A stretch of DNA of 64,000 nucleotides from Pararhizobium sp. (GCA_017794825.1 CP051237.1:3492501-3556500); one strand, 5' to 3'; shown: positions 8,472 through 17,927, counted from the first letter of the stretch. Notes: generated by a model not told the origin, from the letters alone. A program made the numbers and translations.

Positions 8472-10148
8472 ATGGTGGATTTTCACTCAGTCATAGAAAA
8501 AGCCGTTGACGGGCTGAACGACAACACACCGGAGTTGCGCGCGAAAGTCTATGACCGTGCCCGGGCAGCGATTTCGCGACAACTCGACAATATCAACCCT
8601 CCGCTGTCGGACGCCGTGAAGCAGAAGCAACTGGCGAAACTGGAAGACGCGATCAGGGATATCGAGGATCAGCACAGCCTGGATGCGCCGAGCCTTGAGG
8701 ATGAACTGCTTGCCGATATCGTGGGCGCCCGCTCGGAAGATATGGAAGGTCTGGACGACTACCAGGACCATCGTCAATCTGCGCCGCCGCCGCCACCGCA
8801 ACCGCCGCTACCTTCCTCTCCGCCTCCCCAGCAGAAGAGGAGCCCGCCGCCTCCGCCACCGCCTCAGCCGCCCCGCCAGCCAAGACGTCAGCCGGTATAT
8901 GAAGAGCCGGACTACGGACCTGAAGACGCCTTTGCCGAAGACTATGACGACGGGTACGAAGAGGAATATGGTGATGGCTACGAAACTGACGGCTACGAAG
9001 ACGACGGCTATGACGACCGTATGGACGAGCCCATGCCGCCGCCGCCGCAGCGCGGCGCCCGGAGCGACGGCTTCGACGACTGGTCTGACGAAGAACCGGT
9101 CTGGAACGACGAAGGCAAGCGCCCTGCAGGAAAAGCGCGCAAGACAGGATCTGGGCGCAGCGGTTCCTGGATCTCGACAGTCCTGATACTGATCATCCTG
9201 ATCGCTATTGGCGCGGCCGTCTGGATCTACAGGGCGCCAATCATCGACATCGGTCAGTCCATAATGGCTTTGGGTGGAAACGGCGTCGTCGATGACGGCG
9301 ATCGGGAAAGCCAGCCGGAAATGGCGGTCGAACGGACGACTGAGGATTCTCAGCCGGAAACCCGCAGCGCCGAGATCGACAGCGCTCCGGATTCCGACAA
9401 GTTCACACAGCGGCTTTTGCCGGATGGTCGCGAGGTCGATGAAGGTCCGGCGCGCACCGCGTCCGGAAATTTGACCGAAGAAGGCAAGTCGATGGCCGCG
9501 CTGACGGACTATCAGGCCGGAACGGCCGCGTCCGCCAATCAGCAACCCGCCGCAGCGACGCAAACCGGCGCGGATGCTCCCGGCGTAAGCCAGAAGATGT
9601 TTCTCTATGAGGAAATTCCCGGCCAGCAGGGAACGACTGGCGAGGAAGGAAGCGTCGTCTGGTCCGTGGTGCGCGAATCACCGGGTGAAGCCCTGCCTCC
9701 AGAGCCCGCCATCCAGGCTCAGGTCAGCGTTCCGTCAAAGGGACTCAATGCGCTTATCACGATCAAGCGCAACGCCGATCAGTCCCTGCCGGCAAGCCAC
9801 CTGATTGAAATCGTGTTCGCGCTCACCGAAAGTTTCAATGGCAGTGGAATCGCACAGGTCCAGAGCCCTGCGATGAAACAGAATGAACAGGATAGAGGCG
9901 ACACGCTTATCTCGGTCCCGGCCAAGATAACCGACAGTTTCTTCATGATTGCGCTTAACGACTATGTCGAAGCCGCCGAGCTGAATGTGAGGCTGCTTGA
10001 GGAGCGCAACTGGATCGACATTCCGATCGCATATGGAAACGGTCAACGCGCTGTGATGGCCCTGGAAAAAGGGACGACCGGCGCCCAGGTGTTCGATCAG
10101 GTCGTCCGCGCCTGGCAAGCCAGGTCTTCGGCGAGCACCTCGCAGTAG
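8472..10148 (+). CDS. Conserved membrane-anchored protein with proline-rich and acidic linkers
   Basis: 558 residues, function unknown. A helical N-terminal domain (about 1-85) is followed by a long run of proline stretches (about 97-145), an acidic Tyr/Asp/Glu/Gly segment (about 147-185) and basic residues. One transmembrane helix lies at about 233-253 (WISTVLILIILIAIGAAVW), then a predicted periplasmic region of about 300 residues. The layout is a cytoplasmic disordered tail, one membrane span and an outer domain. I recognise it only as a conserved hypothetical of this bacterial group. It follows purA in the same direction and converges with rpoH. The low-complexity tracts may vary in length between strains. 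Confidence 0.7.
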   Translation: MVDFHSVIEKAVDGLNDNTPELRAKVYDRARAAISRQLDNINPPLSDAVKQKQLAKLEDAIRDIEDQHSLDAPSLEDELLADIVGARSEDMEGLDDYQDHRQSAPPPPPQPPLPSSPPPQQKRSPPPPPPPQPPRQPRRQPVYEEPDYGPEDAFAEDYDDGYEEEYGDGYETDGYEDDGYDDRMDEPMPPPPQRGARSDGFDDWSDEEPVWNDEGKRPAGKARKTGSGRSGSWISTVLILIILIAIGAAVWIYRAPIIDIGQSIMALGGNGVVDDGDRESQPEMAVERTTEDSQPETRSAEIDSAPDSDKFTQRLLPDGREVDEGPARTASGNLTEEGKSMAALTDYQAGTAASANQQPAAATQTGADAPGVSQKMFLYEEIPGQQGTTGEEGSVVWSVVRESPGEALPPEPAIQAQVSVPSKGLNALITIKRNADQSLPASHLIEIVFALTESFNGSGIAQVQSPAMKQNEQDRGDTLISVPAKITDSFFMIALNDYVEAAELNVRLLEERNWIDIPIAYGNGQRAVMALEKGTTGAQVFDQVVRAWQARSSASTSQ

Positions 10149-10252
10149 CGGGGAGTGGCCTGAAGGCTCCTGTTTCGCCGGGTGATTCAGGCAAACGCGA
10201 AACGACGCGGAGCGAGCCGCCTCGATCCCTTCAGGTAAAGGTCATCGGAATT

Positions 10253-11155
10253 TCAGTGATCGACCGTTTGCAGGCTCTTGGCGCGATCCAGGGCCGCCTT
10301 CTTGACGGCGCTCTGGACTTTCTCGAAAGCCCTGACTTCAATCTGGCGCACGCGCTCCCGGCTGATGTCGAACTCGGATGACAGTTCTTCCAGGGTCATG
10401 GGCGTCTCGGAAAGCCGCCTTGCTTTGAAGATGCGCTGTTCGCGTTCATTGAGCACATCCATCGCCGACGCCAGCATGCCGCGGCGATCTTCCAGTTCGT
10501 CCTGCCGGATCAGCGTCGCTTCCTGATCATCGCTTTCGTCAACCAGCCAGTCCTGCCACTGACCGGATTCGCCTTCCGACGCCTTGATGGGCGCGTTGAG
10601 CGACGCGTCGCCGGACAGGCGGCGGTTCATGGAAATGACTTCGTCCTCCGAGACGTTCAGGGTGGTGGCGATCTGCGCCACCTGTTCGGGTTTCAAGTCG
10701 CCCTCGTCGAGCGCCTGAATCTTTCCCTTCAGCTTGCGCAGATTGAAGAACAGGCGTTTCTGATTGGCGGTCGTGCCCATTTTCACCAGCGACCAGGACC
10801 GCAGAATATATTCCTGTATCGAGGCCTTGATCCACCACATGGCGTAGGTCGCCAGGCGAAAACCGCGCTCAGGATCGAATTTCTTCACGGCCTGCATCAG
10901 GCCTACATTGCCTTCGGAAATGACCTCGCCGATCGGCAGACCGTATCCGCGGTAACCCATGGCTATCTTGGCGACAAGACGCAGATGGCTTGTCACCAGC
11001 TTGTGCGCAGCGTCGGTGTCCTCGTGCTCGTGATATCGTTTCGCAAGCATGTACTCCTCTTGCGGCTCGAGCATCGGAAAGCGTCGGATTTCTTCCAGAT
11101 ATCGATTAAGCCCGCCTTCGGCGGACGAAATGGAAGGCAAGTTATTCTGGGCCAT
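10253..11155 (-). CDS. rpoH: RNA polymerase sigma-32 factor
   Basis: Heat-shock sigma factor of the sigma-70 group, 300 residues. Region 2.1-2.4 contains the polymerase- and -10-binding stretch (YAMWWIKASIQEYILRSWSLV) and the RpoH-box-like QKRLFFNLRK, which distinguishes RpoH from RpoD. Region 4.2 ends with the helix-turn-helix SREFDISRERVRQIEVRAFEKV-type segment. Start chosen at the ATG of MAQNNLP (11155); the open frame continues six codons upstream from a poorer start. It lies 161 bp downstream of rluD on the same strand. Many rhizobia have two rpoH copies; only one is in this window. Confidence 0.95.
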   Translation of the reverse strand: MAQNNLPSISSAEGGLNRYLEEIRRFPMLEPQEEYMLAKRYHEHEDTDAAHKLVTSHLRLVAKIAMGYRGYGLPIGEVISEGNVGLMQAVKKFDPERGFRLATYAMWWIKASIQEYILRSWSLVKMGTTANQKRLFFNLRKLKGKIQALDEGDLKPEQVAQIATTLNVSEDEVISMNRRLSGDASLNAPIKASEGESGQWQDWLVDESDDQEATLIRQDELEDRRGMLASAMDVLNEREQRIFKARRLSETPMTLEELSSEFDISRERVRQIEVRAFEKVQSAVKKAALDRAKSLQTVDH

Positions 11156-11316
11156 CAAGCACCCCTCTCTCAATGTTTTCTGGCTCCCGTAAGCCGGCGA
11201 GCCGGTTCAACCGCAAAAATGCCGGTTGTCCAAAGATAAGCAGATAGTTATTCGCCGGCTTGATATCAAGATGAGTGCGATCAGGCGCGGCGACCTGCAG
11301 TGGAATCATGAACCAA

Positions 11317-12357
11317 TTATGAGGCGTCAATACGGCCTGCAGCGAGCAATGACTCCCCGAGTTGCTTTAATTCAGGTGGCTGCGGGGCCTCAAAATGCAT
11401 CAGTTCGCCTGTCGTCGGATGCTCGAATTCCAGAAGATAGGCGTGGAGCGCCTGGCGACCGAGCCCGCGCACGATGGCAGCGGTCTCGGGAGGCAGGAGG
11501 TTGGCTTTCGTGAGATAGGCCGATCCGTATTCGCTGTCGCCGATCACCGGATGGCCGATATGGGCCAGATGCACCCGGATCTGATGGGTTCGTCCGGTCT
11601 CCAGCCGGCATTCCACAAGGGAAGCGTTCGCTTTTGAATTTTCGCCGAAACGTTCGACGACCCCGTAATGCGTGACGGCATGACGACTGTCGGCGGATTC
11701 CCGGCGTTTGACCTCGCGTTTTGTCCGATCGCTTCCCGCGCGTCCCAGCGGCGCATCGACAACGCCCTTCAATGGCGCAGGGGTTCCCCAGACATACGCC
11801 AGGTATGCGCGTTTGAGCGCCCCGCTGCGTCCATGATCGGCAAATTGTTCCGACAGGTGACGATGCGCCGCGTCGTTCTTGGCAACCACCATGACGCCGC
11901 TCGTGTTCTTGTCGAGACGGTGCACGATGCCTGGTCGGCGTACGCCGCCGATGCCCGAAAGGGACCGGCCGCAATGATGGATGAGCGCATTGACGAGCGT
12001 TCCCGAAGCGTTTCCGGCGCCCGGGTGAACGACAAGGCCGGCGGGCTTCGAAACGACGATAATATCGTCGTCCTCGTAAAGGACATCGATGGGAATGGCT
12101 TCCGGAGCCGGGTTGGCCTCCTCTGGCTCCGGCATATGAATCTCGACGACGTCGCCAGGCTTGATTCGATGCTTCGCCTCTCTCACGGCGGCGTCGCCGA
12201 TCCGGACTGCGCCTTCAAGGATCAGCGCCTTGATTCGACTGCGCGACAAATCGCCGTCAACGGCCGCCGCAAGCCACGCGTCGAGGCGTCCCGCAGCATT
12301 TTCATCCGCTGTCAGCACTTTCATCCGGGAGCCGGCTTGGGTAAAGGGTTCTTTCAT
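11317..12357 (-). CDS. rluD: 23S rRNA pseudouridine synthase, RluA family (RluD type)
   Basis: Converts uridines to pseudouridine in helix 69 of 23S rRNA if it is RluD as its context suggests. An N-terminal S4 RNA-binding domain (about 25-75, LSRSRIKALILEGAV) precedes the catalytic domain, whose motif HRLDKNTSG (146-154) contains the nucleophile Asp149. The family KPAGLVVHPGAG and RTHQIRVHLAHIGHPVIGD motifs are present. Length 346 is typical. An alternative ATG at 12324 (residue 12) gives a start closer to the S4 domain. Divergent from the small membrane protein, with only 30 bp between starts, and upstream of rpoH. Confidence 0.92.
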   Translation of the reverse strand: MKEPFTQAGSRMKVLTADENAAGRLDAWLAAAVDGDLSRSRIKALILEGAVRIGDAAVREAKHRIKPGDVVEIHMPEPEEANPAPEAIPIDVLYEDDDIIVVSKPAGLVVHPGAGNASGTLVNALIHHCGRSLSGIGGVRRPGIVHRLDKNTSGVMVVAKNDAAHRHLSEQFADHGRSGALKRAYLAYVWGTPAPLKGVVDAPLGRAGSDRTKREVKRRESADSRHAVTHYGVVERFGENSKANASLVECRLETGRTHQIRVHLAHIGHPVIGDSEYGSAYLTKANLLPPETAAIVRGLGRQALHAYLLEFEHPTTGELMHFEAPQPPELKQLGESLLAAGRIDAS

Positions 12358-12387
12358 TCACGCTGCCGCATTCAAATCGAGGCCATT

Positions 12388-12768
12388 ATGTCGGAAACGC
12401 ATCCTGACGAACAGGACGAAAAACCACTCGACCCGGAGATGGAAAAAGTGCGCCGGAAAATGGTCCGGCTGCTCGGTATTTCCATCGGTATCATGTTTGT
12501 CGGGTTGATGGCCGTTCTTGCCGGTGTTGTTTACAAGATCATGTCAGCCGACCAGGGAGTGATGGTGACCTCGGCCAGCGATCTGCAAATTCCTGCGGAA
12601 GGTCGCCTGGAGGTGGAAGCCGATCTTCCGGACGGCTTCGATGTCGCCCAGGTGAGCATGAACGGCGGTCTGTTGCTGTTTTACGGCCAGTCGGCGCAGG
12701 GAGCCAGCCAGGTCTTGCTTTACGACATCGGTCATGCGCGGATCGTCGCTGTCATCGATCTGAAATGA
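12388..12768 (+). CDS. Small single-span membrane protein (DUF6476-like)
   Basis: 126 residues. A charged N-terminal segment (about 1-30, rich in Glu/Asp/Lys) precedes one hydrophobic helix (about 31-54, LLGISIGIMFVGLMAVLAGV), then a predicted periplasmic beta-rich domain of about 70 residues. I associate this architecture with the alphaproteobacterial DUF6476 family, recalled rather than searched. The last four bases overlap the start of the downstream RNA methyltransferase (ATGA at 12765-12768), so the two are probably translated together. Function unknown. Confidence 0.7.
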   Translation: MSETHPDEQDEKPLDPEMEKVRRKMVRLLGISIGIMFVGLMAVLAGVVYKIMSADQGVMVTSASDLQIPAEGRLEVEADLPDGFDVAQVSMNGGLLLFYGQSAQGASQVLLYDIGHARIVAVIDLK

Positions 12769-13592
12769 ACACGATCCGGCAGCCGTTGATTCCGATCACC
12801 GACGCCGGAGATGATCGCGTCGCCGAATTTCGAGACATAAGGGAACGCGACCTTGTCGGTCGGCAGGGATTGTTCATTGCCGAGGGCCGGGTTGTCTTGC
12901 GCATGCTCGCCCGGTCGAGTCATTTCTCGGCGCAGAAAATTCTGTTGCTCGAAAACCGGGTCGCCGGCATGGCGGACGTGCTGTCCGAGTTCGCTGCGGA
13001 TATTCCCGTGATGATCTGCAAGGCCGACGTGATGGACGGCATCGCCGGCTTTCCCATGCATCGCGGCGTCCTGGCCGTTGGCCGCGCGCTTGCGACGCCA
13101 GAACTCCCGCAGACAGTTGCGGACCTGTCCGATGATGCGCTGGTGCTCGCCTGCAACGCCATCTCGAACCATGACAATCTCGGGAGCCTGTTTCGCAATG
13201 CGGCCGCCTTCTCGGCAGATCTGGTCTGCCTCGACGGGCAGTGCTGCGATCCGTTGTACCGCAAATCGATCCGGGTTTCGGTCGGCTCCGCGTTGACCGT
13301 TCCCTATGTGCGCGGCGGCGATATTGGGGAGATGATCGACGAACTCGACAAGTCAGGGTTCGAGATTCTCGCGCTCTCGCCGGGCGGCAAGGTCTCGATA
13401 CTGGATATTGAACCGAAAGGTCGCAAGGCGTTGCTGGTCGGCGCGGAAGGCGAGGGGCTTCCGAAATCCGTGATGGATCGCACAGGCTCGGTCAGAATAC
13501 CGCAATCCTCCGGGTTCGACAGCCTCAACGTCGCGACAGCGGCGGCGATAGCAATGTTCTGCCTCTCGAGGCGTGGCGATCGCCTCGGCTGA
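12765..13592 (+). CDS. TrmH/SpoU-family RNA 2'-O-methyltransferase
   Basis: SPOUT-fold methyltransferase of 275 residues that should methylate the 2'-hydroxyl of a tRNA or rRNA nucleotide using SAM. The three signature motifs are visible: NAISNHDNLGSLFRNAAAF with the conserved Asn and Arg (about 130-148), LLVGAEGEGLP (about 223-233) and IPQSSGFDSLNVATAAAIAMF in pieces near the C-terminus, which forms the knot and SAM site. An N-terminal substrate-binding domain (about 20-105) fits the RlmB/TrmH-like group. Substrate cannot be set from sequence. Start overlaps the stop of the preceding gene. Confidence 0.9.
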   Translation: MNTIRQPLIPITDAGDDRVAEFRDIRERDLVGRQGLFIAEGRVVLRMLARSSHFSAQKILLLENRVAGMADVLSEFAADIPVMICKADVMDGIAGFPMHRGVLAVGRALATPELPQTVADLSDDALVLACNAISNHDNLGSLFRNAAAFSADLVCLDGQCCDPLYRKSIRVSVGSALTVPYVRGGDIGEMIDELDKSGFEILALSPGGKVSILDIEPKGRKALLVGAEGEGLPKSVMDRTGSVRIPQSSGFDSLNVATAAAIAMFCLSRRGDRLG

Positions 13593-13634
13593 TCCGGCTC
13601 ATGCCGTCAGTCGTTGACAGACAGTTCAGTCCGG

Positions 13635-15173
13635 TCAATTTTTCAGTTCGGCGCGCGCGCGATCGGCAAGGCTGGTGCGACGCGGGCCATCGGCGGCTTC
13701 CGGGCTTTTCTTCATCTCGTCGGCCAGTAACGCCAGAATGGCGGAGCTCTCGCCTTCGCGACGTCCGGCCAGGGCGATCACCCGTGCTGCGATGGCGGCC
13801 ATTTCGTCCCGCAATGCTTCTTCATCCGCGCCAGCGTCCGCCGATTTCAGTTTGTCCGCCAGCGCCGCCTGCTGCTGCTGGAGTTCCGCATATTCCGCGG
13901 CTTCCGATCTCGCATTGCTGTTGGCCACCATCGGGTTATCCATCGCTCCCGGTTTCACTGCCTTGGTCAGGAAGCTCTGGGCTCGTCCGATGACGCCGAA
14001 GGCGGCGTTTCGCCCTTCGTTTGCGGACTGTTGGGGCTCAGCTGGCAAATCCGAAGCGGCGTCATCCACGATCAAGGCGTTTGCAACGGGCGCGTCGGAC
14101 TTTACCGTGTCCCGCGCGTCGAATTCGTCCGCCATCTGCGTGACGCGCTGCGCGAGCTTGCCGGAGCGCGCTTCCTCGGCTGCCAGCGCCTTTTCAAGCG
14201 TGGCGATCATCTTGTTGCCTGCTTCCAGCTCCCGCTGCTGCGCATCGCGCTGGTTCTGAAGCTGGCTAACCGTCTCACGCAATTCCTGCAGGCTGACTTT
14301 CGTCGCCTGCAACGAAGATTGCGAACCCTCGTAGCGCTCCGTCAATCGTCCGACTTCGGCTTCGTATTCCAGCAATTGCTGCAGGTTCATTTCGTGCTGT
14401 CGCCTCGCTTCGGCGAGTTCCTCGGATCTTTTCGCAGATTCCAATTCGGTCTGCCTTGCCTCTTCTTCACGATTGTACAGAGAAGAAAGAGCTGCGCTCA
14501 GATTGATACGGGATTCGTTGTGTTCGTCCTGCTCCCTGCCGAATTTTGCTTCGATTTCCTTCAGCGTATCGGAGAGTGAATCGAGTTCCCTCTCCGTCCT
14601 CTGACGCCGGTCCCGCTCGGTCGAGATCTCGGCGTTGAGATTGACGGATTCGGTCGCCGACGTGGCGAGATCGATCCTGAGATTTTCGATTTCTGTCGAC
14701 GCCGCCATCAGGTCGTTATACATTTGCGACATCTCGCGTTCGCCGGTTCGGCGGATCCGGTCGAGTTCCTCCACTTTCCGACCCAGATTGTTGATGGCTT
14801 CCTCTTTTGCGAGGACTTCGAGCCGTAGCCGGTCTGCCTGGTTGGACAATGTCTGGACGGTCTGTTCGGCTTCCTGCTTGCCGCCCGCCAGTTGCGCCAG
14901 ATCCGCCCGCAGCTTGTCCGCGGCGATGCGAGCCCGGGTCGACGTCTCGACTTCCCGGTCGAGATCGCTCGCAAGCTTGGCGTTCTCGCTTGCATAGGCG
15001 GCGCGGGCCTGGTCCGCCTTGCCTTTGACTTCTGCTATATTCAGGGGAACGGTGGCCCGCATACGGTCTTCGGTCAGCTTCACGATGCGTCCGTAAATGG
15101 CGGGCGCGACAAGGATGGTCACCAGTATCGCAACCAGGAAACCGAATCCGAATATGAGCAGAAATTCAATCAC
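13635..15173 (-). CDS. Membrane-anchored long coiled-coil protein
   Basis: 512 residues starting at a GTG. One N-terminal transmembrane helix (about 2-27, FLLIFGFGFLVAILVTILVA) is followed by about 330 residues of heptad-rich, Glu/Arg/Gln/Leu-rich coiled coil, then a shorter C-terminal helical region that ends in a basic tail. It should sit in the inner membrane with the coiled coil in the cytoplasm. I know it only as a conserved hypothetical of Rhizobiales; roles in envelope or polar organisation are guesses. It converges with the RNA methyltransferase 42 bp away and lies near the eipA/ctrA block. Confidence 0.75.
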   Translation of the reverse strand: MIEFLLIFGFGFLVAILVTILVAPAIYGRIVKLTEDRMRATVPLNIAEVKGKADQARAAYASENAKLASDLDREVETSTRARIAADKLRADLAQLAGGKQEAEQTVQTLSNQADRLRLEVLAKEEAINNLGRKVEELDRIRRTGEREMSQMYNDLMAASTEIENLRIDLATSATESVNLNAEISTERDRRQRTERELDSLSDTLKEIEAKFGREQDEHNESRINLSAALSSLYNREEEARQTELESAKRSEELAEARRQHEMNLQQLLEYEAEVGRLTERYEGSQSSLQATKVSLQELRETVSQLQNQRDAQQRELEAGNKMIATLEKALAAEEARSGKLAQRVTQMADEFDARDTVKSDAPVANALIVDDAASDLPAEPQQSANEGRNAAFGVIGRAQSFLTKAVKPGAMDNPMVANSNARSEAAEYAELQQQQAALADKLKSADAGADEEALRDEMAAIAARVIALAGRREGESSAILALLADEMKKSPEAADGPRRTSLADRARAELKN

Positions 15174-15309
15174 GCCGTTCGTCCAGAAAGCATGGTCGCG
15201 CCACTGCCGGTCATGGGACGCCGGCGCGGCGACTTCCTAGCGTGTCGTCGGTGTCCGCGCAAGTGCGGGCGATGCACGGTGAGCGGCGAAATCGCCGGGT
15301 ATCCTTGTT

Positions 15310-15909
15310 TTAGAAGGGGTTCCAGGTTGGTTCGCCGGTCATCTTCAGATATCCGAGGTTGAGACCGACGCGCACGCCGAGGCCGGTTCTGATGGGCACC
15401 ACGATGACCCTGCCGCCCTGGAGTACGGTCATTCCGGCGCCGGCGACCGCATAGGCCTGGCCGCTCGCTCCGGCGAACCGTCCATAGATGTCGCCGACCG
15501 AATTGAGATCGTATACGAGCATCATGACCTGACTGCCCTGGCCGCCCCAGTCGAAGCCGACTGACGGACCTTGCCAGAACATCGTGTGTTCACCGGCGTT
15601 CTTTGTGTAGAGCTGGCCTTCGCCATAGGTCAGGCCGCCGAAAAACGCGCCAGACCCTTCCTGACCGAGAATATAGCCATTGGGCAGGCCATAACGCTCG
15701 AATGCGCGCTCGACGACACGGGCCAGGCCGTCCGTCGCGCTGCCGAAGAACTGTTCTCCGGCCCGCTGCACTTCCTCGACCGTGTAGCCGGGAGAGGTCT
15801 GTTGCTGATATTGCTGCGCGGAAGCCGGCCACAATGCAGCCATGAGAAGAAAGACAGCGCCAATTACCTGAATTACCGCCTTCGGAAGCAGTTGAAGGGT
15901 CATTCTCAT
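15310..15909 (-). CDS. eipA: EipA-family periplasmic envelope protein (DUF1134)
   Basis: 199 residues with a signal peptide (about 1-32, ending PASAQQ) and a DUF1134 domain: YTVEEVQRAGEQFFGS, GLARVVERAFERYGLPNGYI, and glycine-rich strands up to the C-terminus. In Brucella, EipA is a small periplasmic beta-barrel-like protein needed for envelope integrity and is under CtrA control. The start at 15909 is taken because GGAG lies 9 nt upstream; an in-frame GTG at 15939 and a second ATG two codons in are alternatives. Divergent from chpT, with a CtrA-box-like site between them. Confidence 0.88.
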   Translation of the reverse strand: MRMTLQLLPKAVIQVIGAVFLLMAALWPASAQQYQQQTSPGYTVEEVQRAGEQFFGSATDGLARVVERAFERYGLPNGYILGQEGSGAFFGGLTYGEGQLYTKNAGEHTMFWQGPSVGFDWGGQGSQVMMLVYDLNSVGDIYGRFAGASGQAYAVAGAGMTVLQGGRVIVVPIRTGLGVRVGLNLGYLKMTGEPTWNPF

Positions 15910-15972
15910 TGTGAATCTCCGACGAAACCTTCTCGACACCTTGCGAATCGCGGAGATAATGACGCATTGATA

Positions 15973-15987
15973 TTAATTATCCGTTTA
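15973..15987. promoter_or_regulatory. Candidate CtrA box between eipA and chpT
   Basis: TTAA at 15973-15976, seven bases, then TTTA at 15984-15987: seven of eight positions match the TTAA-N7-TTAA consensus bound by phosphorylated CtrA. It lies 64 bp upstream of the eipA start and 90 bp upstream of chpT. Two GANTC methylation sites (15913 and 15949) are also in the gap. CtrA control of eipA is reported in Brucella; control here is inferred. Confidence 0.5.
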
Positions 15988-16076
15988 CCAAATGTGTTGT
16001 CATTATGGCGGCGCCTCAAGCGGAGCTGCAATGTCTGCATGTCGGCAGAAGCGTCAGCAATTCTGAAGGACGAAAT

Positions 16077-16712
16077 ATGTCGATAAATCCAAGTCTTAAT
16101 CTGTCCGGTCCCGATCTGGCGGCGCTGCTGTGCAGTCGTGTCTGTCACGATATCATCTCGCCGGTCGGGGCAATCAGCAACGGGTTGGAGCTTCTCGACG
16201 AGGGCGGCGCGGATGAAGACGCAATGGATCTGATTCGATCGAGCGCCCACAACGCGTCCGTCCGGCTGAAATTCGCCAGGCTCGCCTTTGGCGCTTCCGG
16301 GTCCATCGGCGCATCGATCGATACAGGCGAGGCCGAAAAGGCCGCCGTCGATCTGGCGCGCGCCGATTCGAAGACAGAGGTGACATGGACGGGTCCGCGC
16401 GCGATCGTGCCCAAGAACAAGGTAAAGCTGCTGCTGAACCTTTTCCTGGTCGCTTACGGTGCGATTCCGCGCGGCGGAACGATCGACATCGTGCTCGAAG
16501 ACCTTGAAACACAGCCGCGATTTTCGCTGACGGCGCGCGGCAAGATTGTGCGGTTGTCGGCGAAATTCATCGAGCTGTGCAACGGCCGCAACGAAGAGGC
16601 GATCGACGCCCACAGCATCCAGCTCTATTACACGGTGTTGCTCGCCGAGGAGAGCGGAATGCACATCGAAACCGTGGCCGGACCGGAAGAGATCGTCTTC
16701 AAAGTCACCTGA
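16077..16712 (+). CDS. chpT: Histidine phosphotransferase ChpT
   Basis: Passes phosphate from the hybrid kinase CckA to CtrA and CpdR in the alphaproteobacterial cell-cycle relay. 211 residues. The phospho-accepting His lies in CHDIISPVGAISNGLELL (about 23-40), where the DHp-like helix should form; the rest resembles a degenerate histidine-kinase ATPase domain without nucleotide-binding motifs. Start chosen at the ATG 6 bp after GAAGGA (16065-16070); an open frame continues 24 codons upstream. Convergent with ctrA across a strong bidirectional terminator, an arrangement also known from Brucella. Confidence 0.93.
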   Translation: MSINPSLNLSGPDLAALLCSRVCHDIISPVGAISNGLELLDEGGADEDAMDLIRSSAHNASVRLKFARLAFGASGSIGASIDTGEAEKAAVDLARADSKTEVTWTGPRAIVPKNKVKLLLNLFLVAYGAIPRGGTIDIVLEDLETQPRFSLTARGKIVRLSAKFIELCNGRNEEAIDAHSIQLYYTVLLAEESGMHIETVAGPEEIVFKVT

Positions 16713-16749
16713 AATTTCAAAGGTTTGACTGCATTAACCCCGAATGCAA

Positions 16750-16774
16750 AACGCCTCCGCGGTGCGGAGGCGTT
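16750..16774. terminator. Bidirectional terminator between chpT and ctrA
   Basis: AACGCCTCCGC (16750-16760) and GCGGAGGCGTT (16764-16774) form an 11-bp perfect stem with a three-base loop, flanked by A-rich and T-rich bases, so it can stop transcription from both convergent genes. Confidence 0.85.
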
Positions 16775-16803
16775 GTTGTGTTTGTGAGCCGTTTGGCGCG
16801 CGC

Positions 16804-17505
16804 TCAGGCGCTCTCGAGAATCTCGTTTTCGTCCGGTTCGCGAAGCACGTAGCCGCGTCCCCATACGGTCTCGATGTAATTGCGTCCTTCCGCTGCCGTG
16901 GCGAGTTTCTTGCGCAGTTTGCAGATGAACACGTCGATGATCTTGAGCTCGGGCTCGTCCATGCCGCCATAGAGGTGGTTGAGGAACATTTCCTTGGTGA
17001 GCGTAGTGCCCTTGCGCAGGGAAAGGAGCTCCAGCATCTGGTATTCCTTGCCGGTGAGGTGCACGCGCTGGCCGCTGACCTCGACCGTCTTGGCGTCCAG
17101 ATTGACCAGCAGGTCGCCGGTGGTGATGACCGACTGGGCGTGTCCCTTGGAGCGGCGAACGATGGCGTGAATGCGGGCGACCAGTTCGTCCTTGTGAAAG
17201 GGTTTCGTCATGTAGTCGTCGGCGCCGAAGCCCAGCCCGCGCACCTTGTCCTCGATACCCGCCATGCCTGACAGGATAAGGATCGGGGTTTTGACTTTCG
17301 ACAGGCGCAACGTCCGCAACACTTCATAGCCGGACATGTCCGGCAGGTTCAGATCCAGCATGATGATGTCGTAATCATACAGTTTGCCGAGATCGACGCC
17401 TTCTTCACCAAGATCGGTGGTGTAGACGTTGAAGCTCTCCGACTTGAGCATCAGTTCTATGCTCTGAGCGGTAGCGCTATCGTCTTCAATGAGTAGTACC
17501 CGCAT
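16804..17505 (-). CDS. ctrA: Cell-cycle response regulator CtrA
   Basis: Master transcription factor of the alphaproteobacterial cell cycle, 233 residues. The receiver domain (1-115) starts [17 protein letters not shown] with acidic Asp9/Asp10 and the phosphoacceptor Asp in [16 protein letters not shown] (Asp51 region), and has the Lys of MTKPF. The OmpR-type winged helix (about 125-220) contains [16 protein letters not shown] and VWGRGYVL. It should bind TTAA-N7-TTAA boxes when phosphorylated by CckA-ChpT and be restrained by SciP, which is encoded 1.4 kb away. Transcribed from a 422-bp leader dense in GANTC sites. Confidence 0.98.
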   Translation of the reverse strand: MRVLLIEDDSATAQSIELMLKSESFNVYTTDLGEEGVDLGKLYDYDIIMLDLNLPDMSGYEVLRTLRLSKVKTPILILSGMAGIEDKVRGLGFGADDYMTKPFHKDELVARIHAIVRRSKGHAQSVITTGDLLVNLDAKTVEVSGQRVHLTGKEYQMLELLSLRKGTTLTKEMFLNHLYGGMDEPELKIIDVFICKLRKKLATAAEGRNYIETVWGRGYVLREPDENEILESA

Positions 17506-17927
17506 CGTTTTCCCCTTGTACCGCCGCCGACAACCGCGTCCCCGAAAGCCGAAGAACCGGCCCCATCACCATGTCACCAAATGGTTAACAAAGTCTAATT
17601 TTGTATGGCAACCGCAGATTGATTTGTCAACATTGCGTCCTAAGATGTTGATTCCTAACGAAAACACAATTCACTGACTCTCAAGTGATACATTAAGAAT
17701 CACTTCTAACTGATTCGGCGGATTCGTAATTCGCACGTATAGAATCACGCGTCGCATTTACCCCGCCTTAAGCGATGTGACCTATGATTAACGATGTCCG
17801 TAAACGAAAGGTTACCAAATCGGCCTTCCGGACGGACATTACGCCAATTTCGGGGGTGGTCCGTTAATTTTTTGGTGCGGTTTTCGGGGTAGAGTTCCGG
17901 GGTCTCGCGTGCAGGGGAGTATTGCGT
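17506..17927. promoter_or_regulatory. ctrA/fliJ divergent regulatory region with six clustered GANTC sites
   Basis: 422 bp between ctrA (-) and fliJ (+). GANTC, the CcrM methylation target, occurs at 17650, 17676, 17697, 17712, 17721 and 17742. TTAA half-sites occur at 17585, 17693, 17768, 17788 and 17864, but none gives a full TTAA-N7-TTAA. The region is AT-rich compared with its flanks. Control by methylation state and CtrA autoregulation is expected from relatives. AGGGGAG (17913-17918) is the fliJ ribosome binding site. Confidence 0.7.

Noticed and set aside
17506..17927. Full CtrA box in the ctrA leader
   Set aside because: Five TTAA half-sites exist, but none pairs with a second at seven-base spacing.
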